Source: Neospora caninum Liverpool
Lineage: Eukaryota > Apicomplexa > Conoidasida > Eucoccidiorida > Sarcocystidae
Length of the DNA: 64,000 nucleotides
Reading direction: 5' to 3'
Assembly (NCBI RefSeq): GCF_000208865.1
Contig: NC_018395.1
Location: 837,920-901,919 of the forward strand
Positions 1 through 12,839 of the stretch are shown piece after piece. The first letter of the stretch is position 1, and each line of letters begins with the position of its first letter. Both the position numbers and the translations under genes were made by a program. The notes beneath the pieces are model-generated. The model saw only the letters and a list, made by a program, of their open reading frames with translations, did no database searches and was not told where the DNA came from.

Positions 1-3000
1 CGCTTTGGAATGATTAGCCTATGGTCGTTTATCCTATTCAGCTAGCGGCGACTGGCGTGAAACTCGGGCTGTGAGGAGTGGGGGCCGCTTATTTTGGCAT
101 CCGATATCGTGAAGACTGGTTCTCCACGAGCGCAGCACAAGCGCGCGAATGGCTTCACGTTGGAGAGGTGAAGGACACACCTATTCCAGGTCTGTGTCTC
201 GGCTGTAAGGTCCCTTCGAAGGTCGAGCTCTTACTCATAGGAAGACTCAACCACAAAGACCGTCGTGCCGGGAACAATCAAAAGCGGAATAGTAGGTTTG
301 TGTTCCATATATCTGTTCCTGAGTGCGTCGCCAAATGACGGGCGGTGAGGCCACCGCTTCCCGATGACAGACGTCGCATGGATCGCCGCGCTCCCCCATA
401 TCGGTGTACCTGTGAAGCAGTTCTTTACGGGGGTCAATAAACCGCAGTTTATCCAGGAGACGAATGGCAAATCTAGCCGATCAACAAGCCCATATTTTTG
501 TGTTTCGTGGCACGCTTTCATTGCGCTGCGCCAGCGCGACCGCCTTGTCACAGTTGCATTGTGCGCAGACGTCGTGAAGCGCGGAAGGTGCGGCGCTTCT
601 GTCCAGACTCTGGTGTGGTTACGATTCCATCTCTATGCGTTCAAGTTGCAGACAGCGGCCGTTTGTTGCGCACGTCGGCGAGCGCGCAGGGCGTGCCTAA
701 GCAACGGTCGTGGGTTACGGCAGAGCTCAAGCAGTCTGGGAGCCAGTGCGTCATCGGTCACCGCCCGGTTTCCAGCCGGTGTTCCGGTACTACCAGTCGT
801 GTTCGATGCAGCTGCCCCCTGAGGGCGTGGTCTCGCGATTGCAGGAAAACTGAGAGAGCGCTCTGGCCGACAGGAGATCCTAGGGGCTCGCTGGTGTCCT
901 TGCTGACGCACGACGACCAACTCTGGCAGCGGAGTCCATGTACCTGAGACAGACTCCGCTGTACTGCTAGTTTTTGATTTCCTCTGCTTCCAAATGTCCC
1001 ACGTTGAGCTTGAGAAGACCCGCTCCCATCAAGGATGGAAAAATTTGACGCAGCTCCTCTACGTCATGGCCACGCGCAAAGCACGGGTGGCACCTGTTTT
1101 TGCAGAGTCCCACAACGTTTCGTGCGCAGCTTCTCCAGTGCACGCGTCATCGCGAAATCGACCAACCCTCGTTTTCACCGCACCTTCTTGAAAGGGCGCC
1201 GTCTGGGAATATTTTTCCGGGTGTAACGAAAATCTCCGCGGTATCTTCAATGTTCTCGTTTCTGCACGTGTGGTGACATGTGGTTTCGGCGCGCCATCAG
1301 CGCCTTGCGCCAACGTTTGCTTGACGCCAGGGAAAACTGAAATTTTTATCGCAGTGAGACATACTACCGTGACAGCTCGATAATGCGCCGAGGTTCGATG
1401 GATGATCACGATCCTGCCCGCGCGATGTTGAGTACCAGTGAGCCGCCTGAGTCTCCATGTCCCTTTCTTTCTTCTGTGGCCAGCAACATTGGTTGGTCAC
1501 CCGGTCTTTCCCCAGCGTTCCCTCTATCTCCGCGACATATCAACATGTTGCATAGTGTTTGTCAAGTGTTCGAGTGTGTCGCTAGAGCACAGTAATAAGA
1601 TGGAGACTGTCGCGGACACCGCTGGTACCTCCCTCTTCCACCGTTTGCTCCTCGACAGTCGTACCGCTGAAGCCGCACAGCATAGCCGCAGTCCCCAGTG
1701 CCCACCGTGAAGCCCTGTGAATCCTTGTGCATTCGACGCGTTCTACTGCACAGGTAGTGTGTTCGTGAGTCACCGAAAACGCGCTTCCCCACCAGGTTGC
1801 CGGATCAGATACACGGCTGCAAATCTCGACATTTGACATTGTTTCGTGTCCGAAAAGCCATTTTTGGAAATGTCAAAAACAGCATTCGAGCGGTCAGATC
1901 ACTAGTTTGCGTTCGAATGGTGTGATGCCTACGGACCACGAGAGGAAAGAGGTGCACGGGTGGATCGACGAAACCGCTGTGCGGCTGAACTCCGATTGGA
2001 AAACTCGCGATCCCTTTGTGAAAAATCCACGCACACGGCCCGTGTCTCGAAATTAGGTGAGGCGTTCCGCCTCGCATGCCCCCGACGTGCAAGTCATTCA
2101 TATAGGTCTTCGACTCGCTGATAGCACGGCGAAATGCCAGGGTTCTATTTCATGCGGAGACTTTGACAGGGGGCACTTTGAGTGCAGAGGCGCCACATTC
2201 CCACGAGGCGTCTCGCAGGTCTGGCTTAAATATGACAGTCGGCCGTACAACGCATGGGCAGTGCAAACTGCTTCGTCGTCTGTCCTCACATGGAAGCTTC
2301 CCCCTCTTGCAATGCTCTAAAGGCAGCACACTTCCACCACCATTCACCGACGAAACCAGACTACCCGGTGATGAAGGCTCCGCGGCCACAATGTCAGTGA
2401 ATGAACGGGTCCCTCTTCGCACCTCGCCCTTCTGGTAGCGGAACGCCGGTCGGCCGCGACACGACTGGATAAGGATGCCACCGGAGGAAAGGTAATGTTA
2501 ACTCGACTGTGAAGTTGTTGGCACGGCGACAGAGTGAGTCGAATGAGATGACACGCATCATTTAATTACTGCAGATGATGAGTGCACGCGTCCTTCACGA
2601 TTCGTATGAGTGTAGCGAGTGCCGTTGCGGTGGTCAGCCTCAGCCGAGATTGGTGAACGTTGCCTCACGAGTTAGTGTTTTAGTGAGAAAACATACGTGG
2701 ACAGACGAACAAGAGTACATTGGCGTGGGGTCACGACAGGCCGGTGGTCCACAAGTGGGGCGCTTTAACGAGGTGTTTTTAAAGGTTGTCCGCCCTTGAG
2801 TTCACTCGGAAGCAGTATGCTCGTCTAAACCACTTGTCCGAGGCGAAGCTTAAGGTTCGCAAACTCATTTTCACGGTGAACTGCAAAATCTACAGAAAAG
2901 CGGTCATACCATTCTCACTGCACAGCTGACAGCAGCGCACCGGGTCAAAAGCCAGTCAAACCCTGACCGATGAGAGTCTTTTGTGGCTGCATGTCCATTT

Positions 3001-3850
3001 CCAACACGACTACGTTTCTAGACAAGCACGTGTCACGTAGCAAGGACTAAGCTTCGTTCTTTTTGGCAGACGAAAGGCAAGGCCGCTGACATCACAGTTC
3101 AACTGTCGCTGGGACCTGGGCGAAGCCGAACGCTCTGGAGGCACACCTGCAAAACGCTGCCGTCATTTCTTCTGTCAGCTAAACGGGCGATGCTGTGCGT
3201 TGAGCTCTGTGCGTTCGCCGGCTGGACCACAAAGCAGGAGGTCAACCAATGTCACAGTCCAGTGACATCCTTCGTAGGAGGTTCTCCAGTATTCCTCAAT
3301 ATGTGGGAATTTTCACCGCTTTTTTCTAAAGACTGCACCTTCACGCGATAGCATGCCCGCGAAGAACAGCGGCATCGAAGGTTCTTTAAGCAAATATTGT
3401 AGGCGATGGACATTCCCCCCACAGACAAACACAAGCTCGTGGCGCTAAGCCCAATCACGGAAAAAGACGCTCTGAGAAATATCCAACTCGCTCGGTCCCA
3501 CGAATACGTGAGCGAGGCGCTGCGGATGCCAGAAAGGTCACACCTTTATCCAGGCAATGTCAGACCCGTGTTTCGAATGCTCCGTAGCTTATCGATGCCA
3601 TCGGAGCTCGGATCTTGGCGTAGCCGCAGCTGAGGTCCCTCTCTGCCTCTGTGACGATGTCGCCTAACATGGAAGCAGGAGGGCCTACACTGTTGTCTGA
3701 CGACAGGGATTTTAGGGTGCCGCCCAGAGGGGAAAATCCCACGGCACAAGAGCCCCCATGCTACCGGCACTCAATCTGGACTCAATAGACCGAGAGACAC
3801 CATATCCGCAAAGACGAAGACTCAGAGAGCTAAAAATCATGGTGCGGAAT
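1..3850. other. Gene-free stretch, no supported coding region
   Basis: I see no gene here. Open frames on both strands are short, overlap one another, have no coding-like composition and lack linked splice sites. Upstream parts (gag-like or long terminal repeat) of the decayed retroelement that follows could lie in 2-3.8 kb, but I could not identify them by eye. Confidence 0.5.
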
Positions 3851-6150
3851 TGGTCCAAGAGTGTAACGAACTTCGGTTGTGTTAGCGGTCAATGACATCC
3901 AGATTCCTCTAACTGTGCAACCTGCAACTGAGTCGCTGGAACTGCGGAGCGAGATATGGGGTTGTAATTACGACCCGTAGAGCGAGTCAACCGGGGCCGC
4001 TCTCTAGTATTGAGGAACGATACTTTTCTCACAAGGCCGCTACAGTTTCGCCAGGTGCCATTAAGCATCAGGGCGCGTCTAACTGGTAGTAGAGGGAGTG
4101 TTGATCTCACGGGGTTCTTCTCGAGGAGAAACCAAAATACATCAACTACGCCAGCGTCCTATTCGTCACGTCTTCGGCTATTGCCAGAGATACCGTCACC
4201 GAAGAATTCTACAAGTAGATTTCATTGTATTCCGCCAGCCAACAAGTTCTCAGCAACTGGAATTAGTGAGAAACCCAGAATAGGAGAACGTCGCTGCATT
4301 ATGGGAAATCAAACGGAAGAAGCCAGGCAGGGGGATCAGGCCCTCCCGACTCCGTCTTCGCAACAGAGAGTATACGTCGCAAACAGGGCATTGCTGGCCG
4401 GACTAGCTATCCAAGGTCCGAAATGGCTCCGAAGACATGTACCCGATCTAGCAGCAACGGTGACAACAAATTTAGGCACTTTGGTGGGCTGAACCAGGTT
4501 CGCGAGTTGCACCGGTAATTTATAAAGTCTCGCGGTCACTGTTAGGGATGAATTCTCAATTCCAATTGAAAAAAATTGCCTCGGCCCTCGAAAGGGAATC
4601 ATGATCACAGTGAAAATCCGCGGAACACCACCACATGTGCAGCACTACTAACACCATATCTGCAGGCACTTGGTGAAGGTCCAAACGTTCCAATACACAA
4701 GTGCAGGGACCTGACGGTATGAGTATACCAAGCTCGGAACTGGACTCGTACGCTTGTTGAAGCGCCTGCTGGTTAGTACCGATGCCATGCTGGGTGTAGT
4801 GTTGGGGGAAAGAGACTTGAGGCAGAACACAGGTGTACGAGTTCATAATTAATCCGCTACGCCTGCCGGGTGACAAAAGCGAGGTGTCGACACACACCAG
4901 CGCAGCGTGAGTTCATGTACATCGTGAATGTAGCACCGTGAGACGGTGTTTGGTACATTATAGAATACGAAATCGTCCAACGGGAATAAGCGGGGATGAA
5001 TCGTGAAACTCCCCAGATGAAAACGGATGACTCCAAAACGTGCCATGGGCGCATGGCATGAAGTTCCAGAAAGGCGGTGGGCTGTGAAGAACCAATACAA
5101 GTGTACCTCCTTTGCTTCGCGACTTGTGAAAGTCCCTACAGTACCTTTTCGTAACAGGCGGATTTCAACCACAGAAGTAGACGGAAACAGACAACACTGA
5201 TACTTGCTAAATTCCATAGAACAACGTAATCTGGGAAAAGCGTCAGCAACGTTGGTGGGCCCATGCTGCAGCTCTCATTGTAGACCATTGCGCTGATTAA
5301 TCTTTTGTCGCTGAGTCTCCATTCTTTCTTCACCCTGAGAAAGCTGAACCATCGTCATTCGATAAAAACAGGTTGTCAACACGGCAAAAGCCAAGGAATG
5401 GGAGTAATCGCGCCATGGACGAAGGGGTGCGGCCATGGTTGAGGAACCAGTACATAAAGACACTCGGCGAAGCAGAGACAGGTAGCATAAGAAGGTGGAG
5501 ACAGGGATGTGACTCAAGCCGCAAGGAAGGTGTCGTTTTAACCAGAGGGTTGAACAGGAAAACGAAGGACGAGACACCTTCCGCAACATCATCCTGCGGC
5601 GAGTGGTGTCTTTCGACGTGGACAGGTGTTTTGCTCAAAAAAGGGAGCCCTCGCTGCATCACCGAACAGGAAATAAGAGCACGATATGGGTGGGGCAAAC
5701 CCGAAGAGTTGAGCTACACAACCTCTATTACTACCGACGGCGAAGCCTTGGGTTCAATGCGGAACTTCCCGCTATGACTCATGCGACTGTTTTCCGCTCA
5801 ACGCAGAGAGGTACCGAATAGCATCCACTCAAAGCAGCAACATTCTTTGCGTTGTCGTTTGGAAGCCGGAAGGGCACAGCTTCGAGTGGCCAGCCACGTA
5901 CACAACAATTCAGTCCTGGAGTTCCACGCTTCAGAACCACCCGCGCAATGGGATTCCAGCGGATTCAGCATAGAGCAAAGATGTTCGAGAGGGAATATTT
6001 TAAAGCCATATAGCTGGTGGCGTTTGAGTCTGTCGTACACCGGACCCGGCAAGAGGGCTTTATGCGAAAGGAAGGGTAGTACAGGATATTACGAGCAAGA
6101 GAGGCTCTCGCTGTCGCTCAAAAGTTGCGGGTGTCATGTAAGATAATATG
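3850..6150 (+). mobile_element. Decayed Ty3/gypsy-like retroelement (RT-RNase H, possible integrase)
   Basis: One reading frame (codon starts 4010, 4601, 4781...) is broken by many stops but keeps motifs in the order and spacing of a Ty3/gypsy polyprotein. They are: a PTPSS block followed by RRHVPDLAA and TNLGTLV (about 4340-4490), like the RT-RNase H connection; LLVSTDAMLGVVL (about 4769-4807), like the RNase H TDAS..GAVL motif; RGVDTHQR (about 4883-4903), like the ERxYxTHxRE motif; PKRAMGAWHE (about 5033-5062), like RQARWxEF; and YKCTSFASRL (5096-5125), like YxPGxxNxxADALSRL. Distances between the blocks (about 40, 48 and 28 residues) fit intact elements. Further on, a HNNSV...PPAQW stretch near 5.9 kb resembles the integrase YNNSxHxSTGxxPF block. 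No YxDD box, protease, gag or long terminal repeat was found. It cannot be functional. The call is by eye and the outer limits are guesses. Confidence 0.5.
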
Positions 6151-9100
6151 TTCGATTGTGGCTTAGAGTTCCGCGATGCTAGAGTAACGGCGGTGAATTG
6201 TTAGAGGAAGAGTCGTAAAAAAACAAGATGCCATCGTCTCGGGAACGTGCTCGTGAAGAGTCAGGTTGGAGGAGAATCGAGGAGAATCACCGTGGCGCCA
6301 TTCTGAAGGGCGATGTTGAGAGATGAAAAAAACAAGCGTAGAGCGTTACCGCAGACGGTGCGCACGAGATCAAACAGCAATGAAGAAGTATGGCAGTTCT
6401 GAGGCAAGACCTCCACAAAACTTTGAGGCTCTCGCTGAGTGACTAGATTAATTCGTGGTGTACAAAAGCATTTTCGATATAAATGGAAGAGCAGCTAGCT
6501 ACAATTGGTTGGTCAAGCGACCCCGGGGAAGGAGAGAGGACAACAGAGGAAGAAGAAAGGGTGAAGAGACTCCATTATTTATCTCTAGCTTATACTTTGC
6601 GCTGAGGCGTTTGCTAACCGAGCGGTTATATGGCGGCATGGAAGTGCTGGTGCACTGAAAGGAAAAAAGCTATGTTAGGAAATCAAGACACGCGGGGGCC
6701 CGGCCATCGTGGGGTGGAAATATCACACTAACCTCGTCGGTGACCCCCGATGCCCTGCTGCATTTACCGCCAAGGGGCGCACAAGAAATGCCTCTTCGCG
6801 GAAATCGTCAGCTGTCTTTCCTTCTGTCGCTTTAACTTGAGAGCTTTCTGTCCAGAAAATTTCCATCGTTTAAACAAAATGCGTGGAGATCAAAGCAACA
6901 CATCTGCAGTACAACTGCCTGCAGTCTGTGTTTATTTATTCAGAAACAAATCTGCCAGACACAAGATAAATGGCTTGGTGTCACGTATTACACAAAGATG
7001 AACCAGCAGGTATGCAGTCCAGTCGACGGTTGAAGCTGATGACGTCCAAACCAACTATACGCGGGAAAAAGCCGACGATGACTGTGGTCACAAGTAACTG
7101 CCCTGTAGTGGAAGGCTTCGCACGAACGGCACATTGGAGGCAACAGCTACTTTGCATTAGCTTAAAATCAGGTGTCCGCAGCGGAGCTACCGCACCTCTG
7201 AACCTGCCCCGAGCTGCGTGATACAATAAAGGTGGACTGATATCGCGTATAATGACTCAGCAGAAATGTATGTGGACGCGTTGAATCACGCAGCGTCAAT
7301 GAGTGTTCCTTACCAAGTAGCAGTAGGGTAGCTGCTGAGTAGATGGAGCGCATGAAGCTTCCCATGGAAGCTATGCTTTCCGCCACCGTTATGCAGCCCA
7401 GTTTTGCTCAGTTGGTTTGTACTTCATACAATTTGGAAGCACGTAATATCCACTCTAAAATGTTCTTTGTCCGCCTTTTCTCGTTCACACATCGACTCCA
7501 CGTTTGTGACGGTTCCTGCGTCAGAAAGCGTAACTTGGCCGCTGGGTTTTTTCCTCGATCGTCTTTGTGTCGAGGTTGAAATATTATCGAGGAAAGCATT
7601 ACGAAGAGGGAAGAGAGGGCAGAACGAACCGGCAAACGAGAACGATTATTGCTAGAATTATCAATGGCGCCCAAACTATGAAGCTGTCGCGCCACCTGCA
7701 AGGACAGAGCGAAGACCGTACAAGACAGCGTCATGTCTCCTTTCCCCCTGGTGTTCAGTGTATGCGCCCAACAGATTCCACAAAACGCCAGCCCCCACGA
7801 ATCAAACCGAAATGCAAGTTGAGTCGGCCACTAGGGTAATTAAAACATGAGCTGTTGGAGCGGCTGCAGCAGTTATCGACGAAGAAGACTATCGGAACAA
7901 CCGAACAGTTACTAAGCGACCTTCAACTAAAAGATGGCTACACGATAAACATTTCCTGCATCTAAAAATATTGAGAAAACTTACGTCAAGAAACTGCCAT
8001 GGATCACCAGCTGCCACCAGACGTCAAACTGAGTCCTGAAAAAATGTGACAGCACGACCGTACCATGGAATAGCAGCAGACGCATTCCCTGTCTGGCAAC
8101 GGATTAGCGGGCACAAGCATCAGACGCCAGATTATGCTTTGGCTCACACAAAATTGCCACCAAATTTTGTGGTGGAGTGGCGGCTACATTGAAAGCAATG
8201 TTGCTACCTGTGTTTCGTGACGCAGCGGGAGGAGTGACAACTGCACCGCCGGTGGCCAGCGCCTACCAGTTTCTCCGTCCTTTATACGCCATGTGGTTTA
8301 GGGCCTCCGCCACGTGGTGGTGGCAATTGTTGCTGAGAGGAGACATCCGGACACGGTTCCCGATGTTGAAGGGGAGAGAGCGATCATGAGTGTGGAACAT
8401 GGCGAGAAACGTGGACCGGGCCGAAGCCCATTGAATATCAGTACGATCTTGGACAAGGAAACGTCCTGCCCTTACCAGAAGAGATTGTGGGCTGTCTGGC
8501 GAAATTGAGTGTCCGCTGCTTCAATTGCCCTGTCGTACATCTATGACAGCCACAAAGTCGGAAAGACAATACAACTGTGAGATGAACAGATGTGTCAATC
8601 CAGAACGTGCCTGTGATAGACAAACCATCCAGGGGAAGGTCGGTGAAGCAGGACCGCTGGTCTCCAAGGTTTTTTCCGCCCAGATTCAGCGACGCAGTTG
8701 TGACACCGACGGTAACATGATTTCTTCGGCTATTTGCGTCGGCATTGATTATCACGGATATCCAACCTTGTTCCCCTACCGTAGGATCCTCTGGATGGTG
8801 CATACGTTCTGGATCCAAGCGCCAAATTCTCATAGGTCGATTGAAGGCCATATGATCTGAACAAAGCGTCAACAACACGTGCGTCAACAGATTTTTTGTT
8901 GCACGGGATGAGGCCTTCGCCACGAAAATTCGTCAGATGGTACGTGTGTTCGCCGGTGGAGACAACGGTAAAGTACAGTGCAGGGCGTTGCTGGAGAAAG
9001 GGAGACAATATTGCTAATCGAAGAAAATTTTAAAGGCCCCATTTTTATAGACTCACCAATGCTGACGAAATACGGACCAGCGAAATCATGAACAACGCCT

Positions 9101-9237
9101 TCAGATGTGCAAATGCCTGTAGATGGGAAAGACACGCAGAAACTTACGACAGACCAAGAATCGTCACCGGCGGAAGAAGAGGAGCGGACTTTCACTGCCG
9201 GGTGCAGGTGTGGAACACAGAGCTATATGCACTACTA

Positions 9238-9420
9238 ACAGTAGGCTGTGCATTCCAACAGATGAGGCACAGACTCCCTAACCGAGGGGCAATCACACGT
9301 CAGCCACCCAGGTACACGATTTGGACAGTTACAGGCGCCCAAACGTGCCCAGATATATCGCCTGATTTGCTGACGGGGTCCAACTTCTTGAGGGGTTGCA
9401 CGCAAGCCGGATGGAAGTAG
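9238..9420 (-). mobile_element. Possible scrap of a LINE-like retroelement C-terminus
   Basis: On the minus strand a 61-codon open stretch ends with the pattern TCDCPSVRESVPHLLECTAY. This matches the C-x-C...E-S-V-x-H-x-LLEC-x2-Y zinc-knuckle-like end found in many non-LTR retroelement ORF2 proteins. It is preceded by an RRYIWARLGA stretch comparable to the LRTGH region. Flanking frames are stopped and no reverse transcriptase could be traced, so chance similarity remains possible. Confidence 0.22.
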
Positions 9421-11244
9421 AGAACCTACCTACATGACCGATGAGAGGAATAAGGGTAGTCAAGCCGGGCAAGTAGGTCCATACCACGCAGTGTGGATGC
9501 TACACGGCACAGGACAGAGGCGAGAAGACGGCTGGAATTCGTGAGACGCTTCATAATATATCCTCATGAGGCATGAATCCTCTAATACGGTGTATGCTGC
9601 CACTTTGTTTAGGAAGAACACGTGCGCGGGCAACCTGATGCCCCCCACGTGTTAACGGTCTTGGTGTTTCCTAGGGCAGAAGGAACGTACACCGGCTTGT
9701 TGCAAGTTCATTTCGCGCTCTGTACTACCTCTACAATCTGTGAACAGCATTGCCACGCTAGGCGACGAATTACCGCGAGTGCTAGGACCGACATGGACAA
9801 CGACAGCTGCAGCTTACCCGGTCAGCGACTGGTGTTTCATGTGGCCTGTGGAGAGCATCCACGCCTTTCCGATTCGCAGCATAATCTGGCGAAGCGGAGG
9901 AACCAGGTAGGAGGAGATCCAACGGTGCTGCGATCGGCGATACAAGACGGCAGGGACACACACACCAAGAATAGGCCGCCCCCCGGCCAAAAAAACCCAG
10001 AAGCAAACACCCGACAGGAAAATGAAATCACACATGCGCATGTCTCCTGGAAGGCAGAACAGAACGAAGAGAGAGAAACAAGGGATGAATGCCGAATGAA
10101 ATCAGACCAGGGAACACCGGTATAAGGAATAACATTCTCCCGAAGACGCATGCCACAGGGGAATCCGAATCTTCCAACAACAGACCGCACCTCCATGAAT
10201 GTCGCACACAGAGGAGGCCGGCATTCATGTCACACAAGGATGGCCGTGAGCCTGTTTTGCCGGACCCGGACGGTTTCGGTAACCTGCTTTCTAATGTAGG
10301 GGCGCCTCATAAATTGCATGCTCTAAACGCGTCGCTTTTGTTCGTAAGTCGAGCTGCGTACTGCCACCCGAGGCGACCAGCAGACGTCCGTCGAGAGCTG
10401 GTGGGACGCCGAAGTCGAGTTCCACTTTCATGTACTAGCCACCTGTGACAAATGTTTACCATACTTAATTGGACTGCCAGAATTGCCTAGACACACCTGG
10501 TTCCACATGCGATCGGGAGGCACGAGCGCCCTCACGACGTGACTGTTGCAGTTCCATAGGATCCAGCTCCTCCTTAGGCATATTCGCGTCTAAGAGCAAG
10601 ATGAGAGAGTCACACAGGGCAGGTCAAGGAGTGAAGACGCGATAGTAAGGTCTCCACTGGCCTAAGTTGTCCACTCCCGTGTTCCCCAGGTACGGAGACG
10701 CACGTGCGGCAGATGGTTGCAAGTGATCAAATGATAACAGTCGACCATACACGCGTAAGAAGCAAGAAGTACTACGAGGACTCGACGCCGCACGCACACT
10801 TTCAATGGAGTGCCACTCTTGATTCTGGAATACTCTAGATCCCTTTGAATGACGGCTACTCTAATGTGCGTGGCTGTGCATGCTTGCGTCAAGCCTGCAT
10901 TCAAACGCTGTCATCGAAAACATCAGCGTCCCCGCTTTGAAGACACCTGCCGAAACCTTCACGAACGAAGAAAATATACACGACTGGGGACCACGCCGAC
11001 CACGCACTCAGAGTTCTGACTGCAGAAACGTACACGAGCAAGCGGTACTCCTGATCGTTTGGATAGCCTCCGTTACAGCGCCTACCTATGTGTTGCGAGC
11101 ACTATTGCTCTTTACCAGCGTTGTTGCTTGCGTGTCTGCATGAACTCCAGTCACCGTTAGCCGGAAAAAGAAGTTTCCCTTCCCGATGTTGGTTTTCCAC
11201 AGATGAGATTTCATGCACAAACATCACCGACAACTACGAAGACA

Positions 11245-11425
11245 ACAGAAAGGAGGGTATGTCACTAACGGGAAGCAGAAAACAGAACAGAGGGTATGTC
11301 ACTAACGGGAGGCAGAAAACAGAAAGGAGGTTATGTCACAAACGGGGATGAAGAAAACAGAAAAGAGGGGATGTTGCCGACGTGAAACGAAAACAGAGAG
11401 GATGTTACAAACGGAGAGCAGAGAG
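11245..11425. repeat. Imperfect tandem repeat, about 37 bp x 5
   Basis: Five successive units begin with ACAGAAAGGAGG-like sequence followed by TATGTCACTAACGGG or a variant and AGCAGAAA. Units 1 and 2 differ at only a few bases. Units 3 to 5 diverge progressively and vary in length. It lies in the gene-poor left part. Confidence 0.8.
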
Positions 11426-12839
11426 AGGCAAGGCCCAGTGCCCTCAGGCATGCTTCTTATGGTAGAAGACAATTTGGGTTCGAAGCCTACGGACGATACG
11501 TAATGAGCGGAGACCAACGATGGCACTTTCTCGCTGGCTCGGTCGACGTTGGAAGCACTCGAAGACGGTCAAATCGAGGACTCACAAATGGTACTCAGTT
11601 TCACAGAGCAAGATCCCTCGCCTCAACGATGTCTCCACTTCTCGCTCGGTCCGAACTGAGTGGCGGAGACAAAACTAAGAGCAGAATATCCAAACAGCTC
11701 TCTGTCTCGTGTGCGCGTGAAGGTGACCCTACGCAGTGTGTCGATATCAACACGGGACAGCGACACCTCGGCACTACCCTGTCTCTCTACCTATCTGACT
11801 ATAAGCGAGGAGGAACATTGGCACGTATCCAGTGGACGCAACTTAAAATTCAACTGACGAGGCTCTTGGCCCACTTCGTTTGCCTTCCTTCACGGTCTGT
11901 TTTTGCCTCGAAGTTACCTTTTCACACCATCGGATTCATTGGCATGCAACGCGGCATGTGGTAACGCCAGCGTACATGCAATTTTCTTCCGTTATTTTTG
12001 CGTGCTGCATTGCAGAGAAAATATCGATTTCATGAGGGAACTCATCATAGACCACGGAATTATATGAAGAAAGAATTCTGCCACCAATGAAATGTAGCGA
12101 AACACAGATGATTCCTTCTTCCGACCGATTCAGTGGTCATAAAGGGTAGATGTTTTTGGGAGAGGCAGGCCAGCATGCCGCCTCAACTGCCTCGCCCGTG
12201 TGTTTTTACTTGAAGTCCAGAAGACAATGCTGTGGCGTCTGATCAGTCTGAAACCTTTATCTCCTTTTTGACTTTTTAGCGTTCCAATTGTTAACGCACA
12301 TTGCGAGAGTATCTGTGCTTCTCTCTGAAATGAGCGTGGTTCTCTAGGGCGGTGGAAAGAGAACTGCTTATCTCTACCGCATTTACTCACTTGTCAGAGG
12401 CCAACCAGACGGCCATTTTCGCAATTTTTGCACCCACCTTAGTCGCAATGACATCCCCTCTTCCTTGTTGTCTTGTGCTCCTTCCATAAAAAAAGCGCCT
12501 TTTCAGTTTGACGCTTCTGTGAAGGGATGGCGAGTGACCTAAAGGTGGGAGTCGCTGTGTACGGAGGTATTTCCTTGTCTCCTTGCATAGACAGGTGATA
12601 ATTGTGGCCCTTTCCTTTCTTCTAATTTCGTACATGTTAACCCAAAACGGTAGACGTTCGGGAAATGCAAATGAAAACAGCGCCCATACCGCCATTCGGA
12701 CCGTCTACTGGGGGCGTAGTCGCTGTTCCCGCGGGCTTTGTGAAAGACAGACTGGCGACATACAGCAAAATTGCTCTTCTCAGGAAGCACGATTTAGTTT
12801 GTTTGGGTAAAACATGAATTTTCATGTGCTTGTTTCAGT

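Larger units (their letters stand above)
6151..12839. other. Gene-poor stretch upstream of the helical-repeat gene
   Basis: No intact gene could be supported. Open frames are short and mutually overlapping on both strands. The stretch includes a possible LINE-like scrap at 9238-9420 (-) and an imperfect 37-bp tandem repeat at 11245-11425. The last several hundred bases probably hold the promoter and 5' leader of the next gene. A 3' splice-like TGTTTCAG sits directly before that gene's start codon, so a 5' untranslated exon may lie in 12.0-12.8 kb. Confidence 0.45.

Noticed and set aside
8438..9195. Long minus-strand frames (e.g. HTYHLTNFRGEGLIPCNKKSVD region) that vaguely resemble the integrase C-terminal domain.
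   Set aside because: No catalytic-core motif upstream in either orientation, and the resemblance is only a few residues.
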